Assembly: GCF_018200035.1 (NCBI RefSeq)
Contig: NZ_CP073581.1
Coordinates: 306,501 to 370,500, forward strand
Reading direction: 5' to 3'
Length of the DNA stretch: 64,000 nucleotides
Source: Sulfitobacter albidus
GTDB taxonomy: Bacteria; Pseudomonadota; Alphaproteobacteria; Rhodobacterales; Rhodobacteraceae
Position 1 is the stretch's first letter. The number at the start of each line of letters is the position of its first letter. Below are positions 51,801 to 58,342 of the stretch, piece after piece. A model generated the notes under the pieces. The model saw only the letters and a list, made by a program, of their open reading frames with translations, was not told the DNA's origin and did not search any database. The position numbers and the translations under genes were made by a program.

Positions 51801-51926
51801 GCGCTTGATCTGCGCGCTTAACGCCGCGGAGGGCGGGGCGTCACGCGCGCGGAATTTCAGCCTGTCGTCCTCGACGTAAAGCTGCACGCCTTCGGCCTGC
51901 GCCTCTCTGAGGATGTCATGCACCAT
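45741..51926 (-). CDS. NRPS gene 2: docking-C-A-T-C-A (frame lost before last T)
   Basis: 2061 residues. TubC-like docking domain 1-52; C with HHIAFDGAS (194); A with TSGSTGTPKG (652), FDAHILEI, LFATPTTW, NVYGPTEATVF, code DALFIGVVFK (no clear match, perhaps aliphatic); T FFELGGHS (1027); C with HHIAFDGAS (1221); A with TSGSTGQPKG (1674), FDISITE, LQMVPGM, VYGPTEATIW, code DITQYGVIWK (uncertain, nearest to glycine-type codes). The last ~37 residues are frameshifted; the real carrier domain lies in the ORF at 45610-45822. Start ATG overlaps the gene 1 stop by one base. Confidence 0.9.
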   Translation of the reverse strand: MVHDILREAQAEGVQLYVEDDRLKFRARDAPPSAALSAQIKRNKEALIALLTAQRVPTLTPSGRDRAPLTPNQARVFYQGAAFDTGETYVMQVAYRFDALLDPARLRAAFERIVARHSVLRSRFFVDETGVPTQQICEEAARCLIWSVEADVEPAKWLHARAQARCDLSSGQVMNVALLQGADESHLHIACHHIAFDGASYGALFAELVQLYEEPEADLAPLPLHYVDFALSEVGQGWSPASRDYWRAQLDGVASFNGLPPDRPRPPVADFGGTALHQTLPADLEDGLSALAARVGVSRFTAYLAAFNVQLSRYLRTEDCVVGTPLSGRSLPQLDGMIGFFANFLPLRNRIDPALSFRQLLAQVHRTNLMAQQHQDLDVQEMIRDLGYAGETAFTPLNQIVFSFEESRDEHLILGGHRGQKLPLPRQRAAFDIECSLVKHADGPLEAYWVYSDALFDADTMSGFAEAFETTLRRLIAAPETALGKISLGPTATPAQALHAETPPPCFIEMFEAQVARSPQADACRWVEPDGTVVTQSYAALDARATAMAAALLRHGVTAGDCIAVCVGPLAQTIAHLIAVQKTGAAYMILDPAIPSDRSRMMYARAGCHCAIGTVVAGQLPPDATVIEAAPDDAPFVTVEGPREGAAVVLFTSGSTGTPKGVSLPHGALAHFLSVAQGRLGIGPRDCAAVASTLTFDAHILEIYLALSQGGSLALLDPARARDAAFLQRDQDALGISTLFATPTTWQILRDAGWRPRDGMTLITGGETLPQHLSDDLLTCAHDLRLLNVYGPTEATVFNLCAFMQPDVPVSLGVALPGNRVRLVDPYGHPVPPACRGEITIAGPQVGLGYLGPEPGFSDGPAGRCYATGDIARQAPDGQFSMIGREDFQVKIHGVRLELDEIATALEQHPCVIRATVVLSGADGTLARLAAYVETILDRKEAGAQLARFLAARVPRSHLPGSYTVLDRMPLTPSGKIDRNALPAPTAQTVLSQGRAPETALERTICAIWSTLLERPVTDTDTGFFELGGHSLLAIRMINQINRSCGTDLNMRDVVGALTVGDLAQRIGAAKRARVMDLPVIAQEPSLPAPLSFAQERIWTIDRIGNAGTSYTVPLIFEVTGAGFDRATAEAFLVALVAKHRVLACVYDAGDGTPVQDLGQQAPQLAYTDASTLAEAAADAARAQAERSCLDAPFDLRRGPVMRGHLVKLGADRHLWFLAFHHIAFDGASLALFVRELRSFLAHATLDAPPAPSYAAYARWQRETYDMADDLRYWKDRLEGAPVVHQIPLDHPRPPDQGFAGETIVQRLSVPLSQGLRAFASSVDSSEFATILALFAGYLQLLSGESDLVLGTPVANRQRPELENTMGCFINTLPLRMRLDTADSLSTLVARVQRDVQNDLSHDGVPFEKLVSALCPHRSFSHHPLFQIMVQLDNSDAHAFEASGVHFAALQPRETEAKFDLTLGIRPADDIALSWNFATDLFARATIERMMAEFVDWITACLADPSAPLPLLARKSAAATLCGPQRPAHPDTVAQRFTAMARTHPDRTVLCDGEVTLSYRQLETRARALCETFADLGIGPQMLVGVHLTRSADLVVAALACLLRDCVYLPLDPAYPVARTHRIIADARPALVICADGFGDVPAAQFDVTHARHQPAAADYDPREGVQDAAYVIYTSGSTGQPKGVQVGHASLSNFIDWMQTDLGLEAGARVLQVTSPSFDISITELIAPLAVGATVVIGPSMVDDGAVALVDLVAVQHINVLQMVPGMLQAFLDAAGGRTFSAVTRVYCGGESVPADLLRAARRSFPQARIFAVYGPTEATIWASAMDLADASTCGVMPLGQPAANTFLTVRDDRGRPVAPGQTGELHIGGAALALGYLDDPERTRAAFVTDADETTRLYRTGDLVRVAQDDSLHFIGRADTQIKLRGHRIELGEIETALRAAGATTAACVLTDDTLTAFVDAEAPERLRENLATRLPDYMMPARIVAHGPFPRTPNGKIDRRALSDAAHRIATLPDDAPPKARLRKRSPRSGRMCCAVARSGGTRTFLPSVDSRFWRFAS
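45865..45869 (-). other. Frame break before last carrier domain of gene 2
   Basis: Five Gs on the plus strand. With six, the coding strand reads DDAPPEGEIEETLAEIWQDVL and continues into the carrier domain; as given it reads PPKARLRKRS and ends out of frame. Confidence 0.88.
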
Positions 51927-54496
51927 CAGAATTCACCTTCGGCGGCAAAGCCATCCGTCGGCCCCGACGTTGCCGACGCGATCAGGTCAATCCTGTCGGC
52001 CAGCCCTTCGACGGTGCCCGCCTCAAAGAAATCGGTGATCTGAAGGACGATCCCGAACGCTGTCTGAATCTCCGCGATCAACCGCATCGCCAGCAGCGAA
52101 TGACCACCGACGGAAAAGAAATCCTGCGTCACGCCGATATCACTGACCGGCAGCAGATCGCGCCACATCCCCAGCAGGCGCGTTTCTGTTTCGGTGCGCG
52201 GAGCGACACGTTCGGCGGGCGCGGCCACGGGTGACGGCAAGGCACGGGTATCGACCTTGCCCTGATCGGTCAGCGGCATGCGCGCGAGGATGATGACCGC
52301 GTTGGGCCGCATATACGCAGGGAGGCTGCGTTTGAGACCATTTTTCAGAAGCCGCGACAGTTTGGCATCCGACGGGCTGTCCGCCGTGGTGGGGGCCGCG
52401 CGGGTGACATAGGCGAACAGCGCGCCCGCGTGTACGGCCACCGCTGCCTGCGCCACCTGCGCATTGCTTTGCAGCGCGGTGGTGATTTCGGCCGGGGCGA
52501 TGCGATAGCCCCTCAGGCTGATCTCATCGTCGATGCGCCCTAGAAAGCTCAGCTGCCCATCGGCCTGCCAGCGGACCAGATCGCCGGTGCGGTAGTATCG
52601 GTTGCCATCCGCCAGGGTTACAAAGGCGCGTTCGGTTTCCTCAGGCAGGTTGAGGTATCCCCGCGCGACGCCCGTGCCACCGATCAGCAGCTCGCCCGGC
52701 CCGCCCGGCGGGCAGGGCCGGTCACCGTCCATCACGCGCGCTGTCGCGGCAAGCTTCGGGCGGCCGATGGGCGGCGGGCTGCGCAGATCGGCGGGGATCT
52801 CAAAGGACGTTGCGTCGATGGTGGTCTCCGTCGGGCCATAGAGGTTGAAAAATCGGGCCGGAAATCCCGCGGGCACCTCGATGGGCCCCAGACGGTCACC
52901 GCCGACGGCAAGGACCCTGAGCGAGGGGGGCCAGGCGAGACCGGCGGCAAAGGCCTGCTCGAACAGGCCGGTAGGAAAGACGGCTGCGGTGACGCCATGA
53001 TGCGTCATGATCTGCGCGAGGGTCGGCAGAGTGTCCCGCTCCGCATCGCTGACAAGGACAATGGTCGCGCCCGCCAACAGGCTTGGCCAGATCTCTCCGT
53101 GGTAGGCGTCAAACCCGACGTAGGACAGCGACAGCGTGGTTGCGGTCTCGTCCAGCGCCAGCAGATCCATCAGGTGCAGACATTCATCCGCGAGCCCTTT
53201 TGCATCGACCATCACCCCCTTGGGCCGCCCGGTGGAGCCGGAAGTGTAGGTGACATAGGCAAGGTGGTCGCGCGATGCGGGCCTGTCCGGCAGGGCGGCA
53301 TCCGAAAGAGCCAGACCATCGAGGGACACTGTCTCACACCGGGTATCAACGCGCCTGTCCGTGCCGCTTGTGATCAGGAGTGCGGGCGCGCAGTCGCGCA
53401 GGATTTCCGCCAGCCGCGCGTCGGGCAGATCCGGGTCGAGGCAGATGATCGTCGCCCTGAGTTTCATGACCGCCACCATGGCGGTGATCTGCGCCACGCT
53501 GCGCGGCGCAAGTACGGCGATTTTTGCGTTTGGTGCGATCCGGTCGGCCAAATGCGCCGCCAGTGCGGAGGTTTGCACGTCGAGGTCGCGGTAGCTCAGA
53601 CTGTCGCCGCCCGATTTCAGCGCAATACGCTCGCCAAACCCCGCCAGACGTTGGGCAAGCGCTGTCGCGAAATCGACCTGCTCGAACGGGTGCCCGGCGG
53701 CGGGCGTGGGCCCGGTTTCCCACTGCGCCATTCGCGCGTTCTGCGCTGGGGTTAGCACCGACACCGACCCAAGCGGCGCCGAGCCGTCCGCGCAGAACGC
53801 CACAAAAAGCTTGCGGAAACTGGCAACAAAATCCTCGATCTCTCGGCGCTCGTAAATGTCGCTGCGGTATTCCCAAAGAAACGAGACCCGGTCGTCGTGG
53901 GTAAAGTGGCTGTCGCGGTTCACCACAAGGCAATCAAGATCAAATTTTGACGTGTTCGAGATCACAGTTTCGTCCTTGCGCCAGCTGAAACCGTCCACAT
54001 CGGCCACCGGGATGGGTGCGTCATGAAAGCCCAGCAAGACGTTGAACAAGGGGTTTTGGCCGTTCATCCGCTCGGGATTGAGCGCCTCGACAAGGGTGCC
54101 AAAGGGCAGTTCCTGATGGGCATAGGCACCGTCAACCACGGCCTGCGTCGCCTTTGCGTGCGCGTCGAGCGTTTGCGCCCCGTCGATGTGCTGGCGCAAG
54201 ACGATGGTGTTGACCAGCATGCCCAGAATATCGGGCGCGCCACGCCAGTCGCGGTTGGCAAAGGGCGCGCCGATAACCACATCGGTCTGCCCGGAATACT
54301 GCCACAAGACCACGTTCAGCACGGCGGTGGTAAAGGCAAAGGGCGTGATCCCCAGGCGCGCGCAGGCGGCCTCGCACGCGCTCCACTCCGCACGCGAAAA
54401 ATCGAGCCGTACGTGCCCCCGGCAAATCCCGGCGCCGTGGACGCCTTGCCAAAGATCGCGACGGATTGCGGGGCGCCGTCCAGTTGGTCGCGCCAA
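51926..54496 (-). CDS. NRPS gene 1, second part: C(C-terminal half)-A-T
   Basis: 856 residues. The first ~25 are out of frame; true coding begins at about GHVRLDFSRAEW in the middle of a condensation domain and includes NTIVLRQ and LPFGTLVEALNP, as in C domain C-terminal lobes. A domain: TSGSTGRPKG (419), FDAYHGE, NLYGPTETTID, code about DAGAAGLIDK, not matched. T domain FFSVGGHS (796). C-terminal tail TDGFAAEGEF is acidic and could be the ligand for the docking domain at the start of gene 2. Confidence 0.87.
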   Translation of the reverse strand: MARPTGRRPAIRRDLWQGVHGAGICRGHVRLDFSRAEWSACEAACARLGITPFAFTTAVLNVVLWQYSGQTDVVIGAPFANRDWRGAPDILGMLVNTIVLRQHIDGAQTLDAHAKATQAVVDGAYAHQELPFGTLVEALNPERMNGQNPLFNVLLGFHDAPIPVADVDGFSWRKDETVISNTSKFDLDCLVVNRDSHFTHDDRVSFLWEYRSDIYERREIEDFVASFRKLFVAFCADGSAPLGSVSVLTPAQNARMAQWETGPTPAAGHPFEQVDFATALAQRLAGFGERIALKSGGDSLSYRDLDVQTSALAAHLADRIAPNAKIAVLAPRSVAQITAMVAVMKLRATIICLDPDLPDARLAEILRDCAPALLITSGTDRRVDTRCETVSLDGLALSDAALPDRPASRDHLAYVTYTSGSTGRPKGVMVDAKGLADECLHLMDLLALDETATTLSLSYVGFDAYHGEIWPSLLAGATIVLVSDAERDTLPTLAQIMTHHGVTAAVFPTGLFEQAFAAGLAWPPSLRVLAVGGDRLGPIEVPAGFPARFFNLYGPTETTIDATSFEIPADLRSPPPIGRPKLAATARVMDGDRPCPPGGPGELLIGGTGVARGYLNLPEETERAFVTLADGNRYYRTGDLVRWQADGQLSFLGRIDDEISLRGYRIAPAEITTALQSNAQVAQAAVAVHAGALFAYVTRAAPTTADSPSDAKLSRLLKNGLKRSLPAYMRPNAVIILARMPLTDQGKVDTRALPSPVAAPAERVAPRTETETRLLGMWRDLLPVSDIGVTQDFFSVGGHSLLAMRLIAEIQTAFGIVLQITDFFEAGTVEGLADRIDLIASATSGPTDGFAAEGEF

Positions 54497-56796
54497 TAGT
54501 CAATCTGCGCCTGTGCTGCGGGGGAGGTCAGCCACGCCTGCTGCGTGAGCAGAAAGTCGGAATATTGCGCGGGCTGCGGCAGTGTGTAGTCAAAGGCGGG
54601 GTCGACGCGTTTATGATACCGGTTCAGCAGTTCTGCGGTGAACGCCGAGCCGCCCCAGCCGTCGTGTACGATGTGGTGTTCCTGGTGAATGAAGGCGTGC
54701 TCCGTCTCGCCAAAACTGACCAGCGCAAAATTGGCAAGCGGCAGCTTTCCGAGGTCCGGGATGCCAGGAAGGTGTTTGTCGATGATATCCTGCAGAACCG
54801 TCTCGCGGTCTTCGGGGGCGGTCCCGGCTGCATCGATGCGGGGAAACGAGACCGCATGCGCCGGGTGGATGCGCTGCACCGGTACGCCCGCGCGATCGTG
54901 GAATGTGGTGCGGTAGATTTCGTGGGCATCGAACAGATCCTGCAAGGCATCGTGCAGCGCGTCTATGTCGAGAGGGCCGCTGAAATGATGGACCGCCTCG
55001 GCAAGATACGCTTTGCTTTGCGGGTCTTGCCGGTGCAGATACCACGCGGTGTTTTGCTGGACCGACAGGGGCAGTTCGTCACCGCTGCGCTGATGGCGCA
55101 TGATCTCGATCGGGGCGTCGCGGCCCTCGTCCAGCAGCGCGCGCAGCCCCGCAATTGTGGGGGCGGCGCGGAAATCCTTGACCGCAACGTGCCGTCCGGT
55201 TTGCGCCTCAAGCGCCGACAAAAGCCGCATTGCGCCGATCGAATTGCCGCCTTCGTGAAAGAAATTTGCCGTCTCGTCACAGTCGGGCCTGCGCAATTCG
55301 GCCAGAAAGGCCGCGCGGGCCGGATCGTCGCCGAGGTGCGCGTTCGGCTGCCCGAGTGCCTCCAGCAGCGCGTTGCGGTCGATTTTTTGATTGCGGGTCA
55401 GCGGCAGGCGCGGCAGCACGGTGAAAACGGAGGGCATATGCCCCGCCGGAAACGTATCTGAGATCGCCGTGCGGGCGGCAGCCTCGACCGTCTTGGGCGC
55501 GCCTTGTGACGCCACGAAGGCGGCCAGAAATTTCTGACCGTCCGGCCCCGGACAGGCAAGAACGGCGGCGGCCTCAATACCTGCGACAGCCACGAGGGTG
55601 CTTTCCAGTGCCAGTGTCTCGATCCGGGTGCCGTTCACCTTGGCCTGAAAATCGAAACGTCCGGCAAAGCGCAGCGCCCCTGTTTGCGGGTCCTGCCGAA
55701 CGCGGTCGCCCGAATGATACCAGACAGACCCTTCTGCATCGGGCCGAAACCGCGCGCTGGTCTGCGCTGCGTTCTGGATATAGCCGGTGGCGATCCCGGG
55801 CCCGCCGATCAACAGTTCACGATCCTCCTTGCCGCCGATACGGACCCGCACATGATCCAGCGGGGTGCCCAGATCGACGGGCGCGCCCGGTGTGACGCGG
55901 TGCAGGCTGGTACAGATCGCGCCCTCTGTCGGCCCGTAGCCGTTGAAGGTGGGATAGATCGCAGCCCAGTCGTGGAACACCCGCTCCTCAAGTGTATCTC
56001 CCACGAATATGATCGCTTGCAGCGCGTAGCTTTTGCGCAGCGGCAGATAGGGGGCAACGGCGGCGGGCAGGATAAGATGCGTGACGGCGGCGGTCTCAAG
56101 TTCCTGCGCGAGCGTTTCCGGCTCGACCCGCGCGGCGGCGGAAACGATGTTCAGGGTCGCCCGGTGCACGAAGGCGAGCAGGAATTCCAGAACGCTGGCA
56201 TCGAATGACAGCCCGGCGTATTGCGCGACAACCGAACCCGCGCCGACCTGCGTGCGCGCGCCAAAGCTGCGTGTCGCCGCGATCAGGGCCGCAAGCTCAA
56301 GCACGACCCCCTTGGGGGTGCCGGTGGTGCCGGAGGTGAACAGGACAAACCCCGGCGCGCCCGCGCGTGGCTGGTCAAGCGGTCGCGCCGCACGCGCTTC
56401 GGCAAGCGTGTCAAAGGCATGGGCAGGACACTCAAACGCATCCGTCGGCGCATCGGTGAGCACAAGTGTGCAACCGGCCGTTGCAAATGCGCGGCGTTGG
56501 TAGGCCAGCGGATAGGACGTGTCGATGGGTACGCATTTGCCGCCCGCCAGCAGGATAGCCAGCATCGCGACAAAGGCATCCGGCCCGCGCGTCATCGCGA
56601 CCCCGATATGCGGCGCCTCCCCGCAGCGCGTGTGGAGCGCGGCGGCAAGCGTGCGCGCCTGCGTAAGAAGCGCGTCGTATGTCAGCGCCCCTTGCGCGCA
56701 TTGAAGGGCGATGCGGTCGGCGGGCGCATCCGACGCGCGCAGCAGCTGTGCAACTTCGGCGCTGTCCGGCAGTGTGTCCTGTGTCGTTCCCATCAT
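54316..56796 (-). CDS. NRPS gene 1, first part: A-T-C(N-terminal half)
   Basis: 826 residues. Starts directly with an adenylation domain (no C), so this is the likely loading module of the line: TSGTTGTPKG (156), FDASVLE, NGYGPTEGAIC; code about DALLIVGICK, hydrophobic and unmatched. The A8 region is unusual (GRFDFQAKVNGTRIETLALE). T domain FFHEGGNS (517). C domain starts LPLSVQQNTAWYLHR, with HHIVHDGWG at 709, and goes out of frame at 54416-54420. Two adjacent ATGs (56796, 56793) are possible starts. It begins 21 bp after the ATP-grasp-like gene. Confidence 0.88.
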   Translation of the reverse strand: MMGTTQDTLPDSAEVAQLLRASDAPADRIALQCAQGALTYDALLTQARTLAAALHTRCGEAPHIGVAMTRGPDAFVAMLAILLAGGKCVPIDTSYPLAYQRRAFATAGCTLVLTDAPTDAFECPAHAFDTLAEARAARPLDQPRAGAPGFVLFTSGTTGTPKGVVLELAALIAATRSFGARTQVGAGSVVAQYAGLSFDASVLEFLLAFVHRATLNIVSAAARVEPETLAQELETAAVTHLILPAAVAPYLPLRKSYALQAIIFVGDTLEERVFHDWAAIYPTFNGYGPTEGAICTSLHRVTPGAPVDLGTPLDHVRVRIGGKEDRELLIGGPGIATGYIQNAAQTSARFRPDAEGSVWYHSGDRVRQDPQTGALRFAGRFDFQAKVNGTRIETLALESTLVAVAGIEAAAVLACPGPDGQKFLAAFVASQGAPKTVEAAARTAISDTFPAGHMPSVFTVLPRLPLTRNQKIDRNALLEALGQPNAHLGDDPARAAFLAELRRPDCDETANFFHEGGNSIGAMRLLSALEAQTGRHVAVKDFRAAPTIAGLRALLDEGRDAPIEIMRHQRSGDELPLSVQQNTAWYLHRQDPQSKAYLAEAVHHFSGPLDIDALHDALQDLFDAHEIYRTTFHDRAGVPVQRIHPAHAVSFPRIDAAGTAPEDRETVLQDIIDKHLPGIPDLGKLPLANFALVSFGETEHAFIHQEHHIVHDGWGGSAFTAELLNRYHKRVDPAFDYTLPQPAQYSDFLLTQQAWLTSPAAQAQIDYWRDQLDGAPQSVAIFGKASTAPGFAGGTYGSIFRVRSGARARPPARAWGSRPLPLPPPC
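54416..54420 (-). other. Frame break inside C domain of gene 1
   Basis: Five Cs on the plus strand. With six, the coding strand reads APGFAGGHVRLDFSRAEWSACE, restoring one condensation domain across the two ORFs. Confidence 0.88.
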
Positions 56797-56817
56797 TCCC
56801 CCGTTCTGCGCTTGCCG

Positions 56818-58116
56818 TCAGCTTGCGATGCGCCTGATCAACCCGACGCTGGCCTGTCGTGCGGCATTGGCGACACCGCCGCCGATGACAGCCTGCCGCA
56901 CCACGCCGCCGCACAGCTGACCCTCAATTTGAAAAACGCCCAGGACTTGCGGCGCATCGCTTTCGATCCACGTCCCGTCCGGCATCATCGACAGCGACGG
57001 TGCGCGGTCGCCGTCAACGCGCCGCTGCAGCACGCACATACCGAAAAGCCCCGCGGGGTCCGCTGCCTGCACAAGCAGATCGTCCCAAGTATCCTGCGCG
57101 ATTTCCCAGCCGCAGAACACAGCGGTGCCTCCGTAGCCGAGGGCGGATTTCAGCACGTGCTGATCTTTGGGCAGGCGGGACAGCGCCGCCACCGTGCCTG
57201 TCCGCACGATCTGCGTTTTCGGGATCGCCGCGCGGACCACCTCGCAAATCGCTGGGCCGATCATGCGGCCGTCCGCTGCCTCGTGCAGAAGCGCCAGGCA
57301 GGCTTTGCTCATGTACAGATCGCACAGAAGGCTGATGCCACGATGCAGCGTCCCGCGCGCGCAGTGCGACAGATAGGCGTCATAGCTGTGATCGCTGCGC
57401 GCCGCGATGTCGCGCAGGGTGAAAAGCTCAAACGCCACGTGGGGTTTGTCGGCGCCGTCGAGGACGTGATCCAGATCGGTATGGGCGATGGCGCTGACCT
57501 CTTGGCCCAGATGCCGCGCCATCATCGCGGCGGCGGCATTGGCGGTCAGCGGGCTTTGCGCAAAATGATCGGCATCGTCGAGCACCACCATCTGCCAGGT
57601 GTCGGGGGGGCCAAAACGGCGAATGAAGCTTTCGGCGATGGCCTCGCCCGCCGATTTCCAGCGATCACAGACCGGCCCGCCGGGCAGCGGAAGCGCGTCG
57701 TAGACCGCATGCATGTCCTCGCTGGGAAGTCCGCCAAGCGCGCCACCGAAGTTCGCCTCGAACGCGAACCACTGTCCGTTTTTCTGGCAAAGATCCCACC
57801 GGCAGGGCAAAAGCGCGTCGTCGGGGGCGGCAAGCAAATCGGTGATTGCCGCGCCCTCGAAACCGACGGCTTTGGCAAAGGCCGCGATGTCGCCGTCGAA
57901 CATCGTCTCGGGCAGGCGCAGCAGCGCATTGAGCAGGGTTGCATAAATCTCCGCTTGCCGTGCGATTGTTTGGCGGGAGACCATGCATGGGGTGACCTGA
58001 AGCGGGTAATCTGTCCGCAAAAGCCGCGCACCAAGCCCGGCGTTGCGCAGGTCGGCGGCATGTCGTTCGGCGTCGTCGGATAGCTCGAAGAAGTCGAACC
58101 AGCTTTCGAGATCCAC
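56818..58116 (-). CDS. ATP-grasp-like protein, first gene of NRPS operon
   Basis: 432 residues, soluble, no signal peptide. Resembles circularly permuted ATP-grasp proteins of the glutathionylspermidine-synthase type: an N-terminal segment RWDLCQKNGQWFAFEANFGGALGG (written in part) and a late nucleotide-binding pattern VLKSALGYGGTAVFCG followed by VLQRRVDG. Such enzymes join carboxylates to amines with ATP. GTG start with AGGGA upstream. First gene after the promoter at 58212-58240 and 21 bp before gene 1, so probably part of the pathway, for instance making or attaching an unusual building block. Family call is moderate; activity unknown. Confidence 0.6.
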   Translation of the reverse strand: MDLESWFDFFELSDDAERHAADLRNAGLGARLLRTDYPLQVTPCMVSRQTIARQAEIYATLLNALLRLPETMFDGDIAAFAKAVGFEGAAITDLLAAPDDALLPCRWDLCQKNGQWFAFEANFGGALGGLPSEDMHAVYDALPLPGGPVCDRWKSAGEAIAESFIRRFGPPDTWQMVVLDDADHFAQSPLTANAAAAMMARHLGQEVSAIAHTDLDHVLDGADKPHVAFELFTLRDIAARSDHSYDAYLSHCARGTLHRGISLLCDLYMSKACLALLHEAADGRMIGPAICEVVRAAIPKTQIVRTGTVAALSRLPKDQHVLKSALGYGGTAVFCGWEIAQDTWDDLLVQAADPAGLFGMCVLQRRVDGDRAPSLSMMPDGTWIESDAPQVLGVFQIEGQLCGGVVRQAVIGGGVANAARQASVGLIRRIAS

Positions 58117-58342
58117 GATTCCCTATCCTTATTAACGCTGCGGTTGAAAGTCCGCCCGGTTTTGTACACGTTTTAGCAGGGCGAAATAATATTTGTACTG
58201 TTTTCTAAAAAATTATACTAAGTTCGGCAACAATTGTCTGGCGTCTCGTCTTGCGCCGCCACAGCGTGGCGCATCGTGACGGGCTCTGCGAAAATTGGAT
58301 CAACGCCGCGCTGCGAATGCCGCAAGACGCGAAGGGGGCAGC
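58117..58342. promoter_or_regulatory. Divergent intergenic region, NRPS operon / MFS operon
   Basis: 226 bp between the divergent operons, AT-rich at 58160-58235 and GC-rich nearer the MFS gene. It holds the minus-strand promoter described separately. No clear plus-strand promoter was seen; AAGGGGG just before 58343 is the MFS ribosome binding site. Confidence 0.4.
58212..58240 (-). promoter_or_regulatory. Probable NRPS operon promoter
   Basis: On the minus strand: -35 CAGACA (58235-58240), 17-base spacer, perfect -10 TATAAT (58212-58217), in the only AT-rich patch of the region, about 95 bp before the GTG at 58116. An 8-bp perfect palindrome ACAATTGT (58230-58237) overlaps the -35 and could be an operator. 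Confidence 0.5.

Noticed and set aside
57604..57610. Seven-G run in the ATP-grasp-like gene as a possible further frameshift
   Set aside because: The frame is continuous through it and both sides look like one protein, so no correction is needed.
56221..58083. 620-residue open frame on the plus strand
   Set aside because: Antisense to gene 1 and the ATP-grasp-like gene, which have real motifs; no recognisable domain in this frame.
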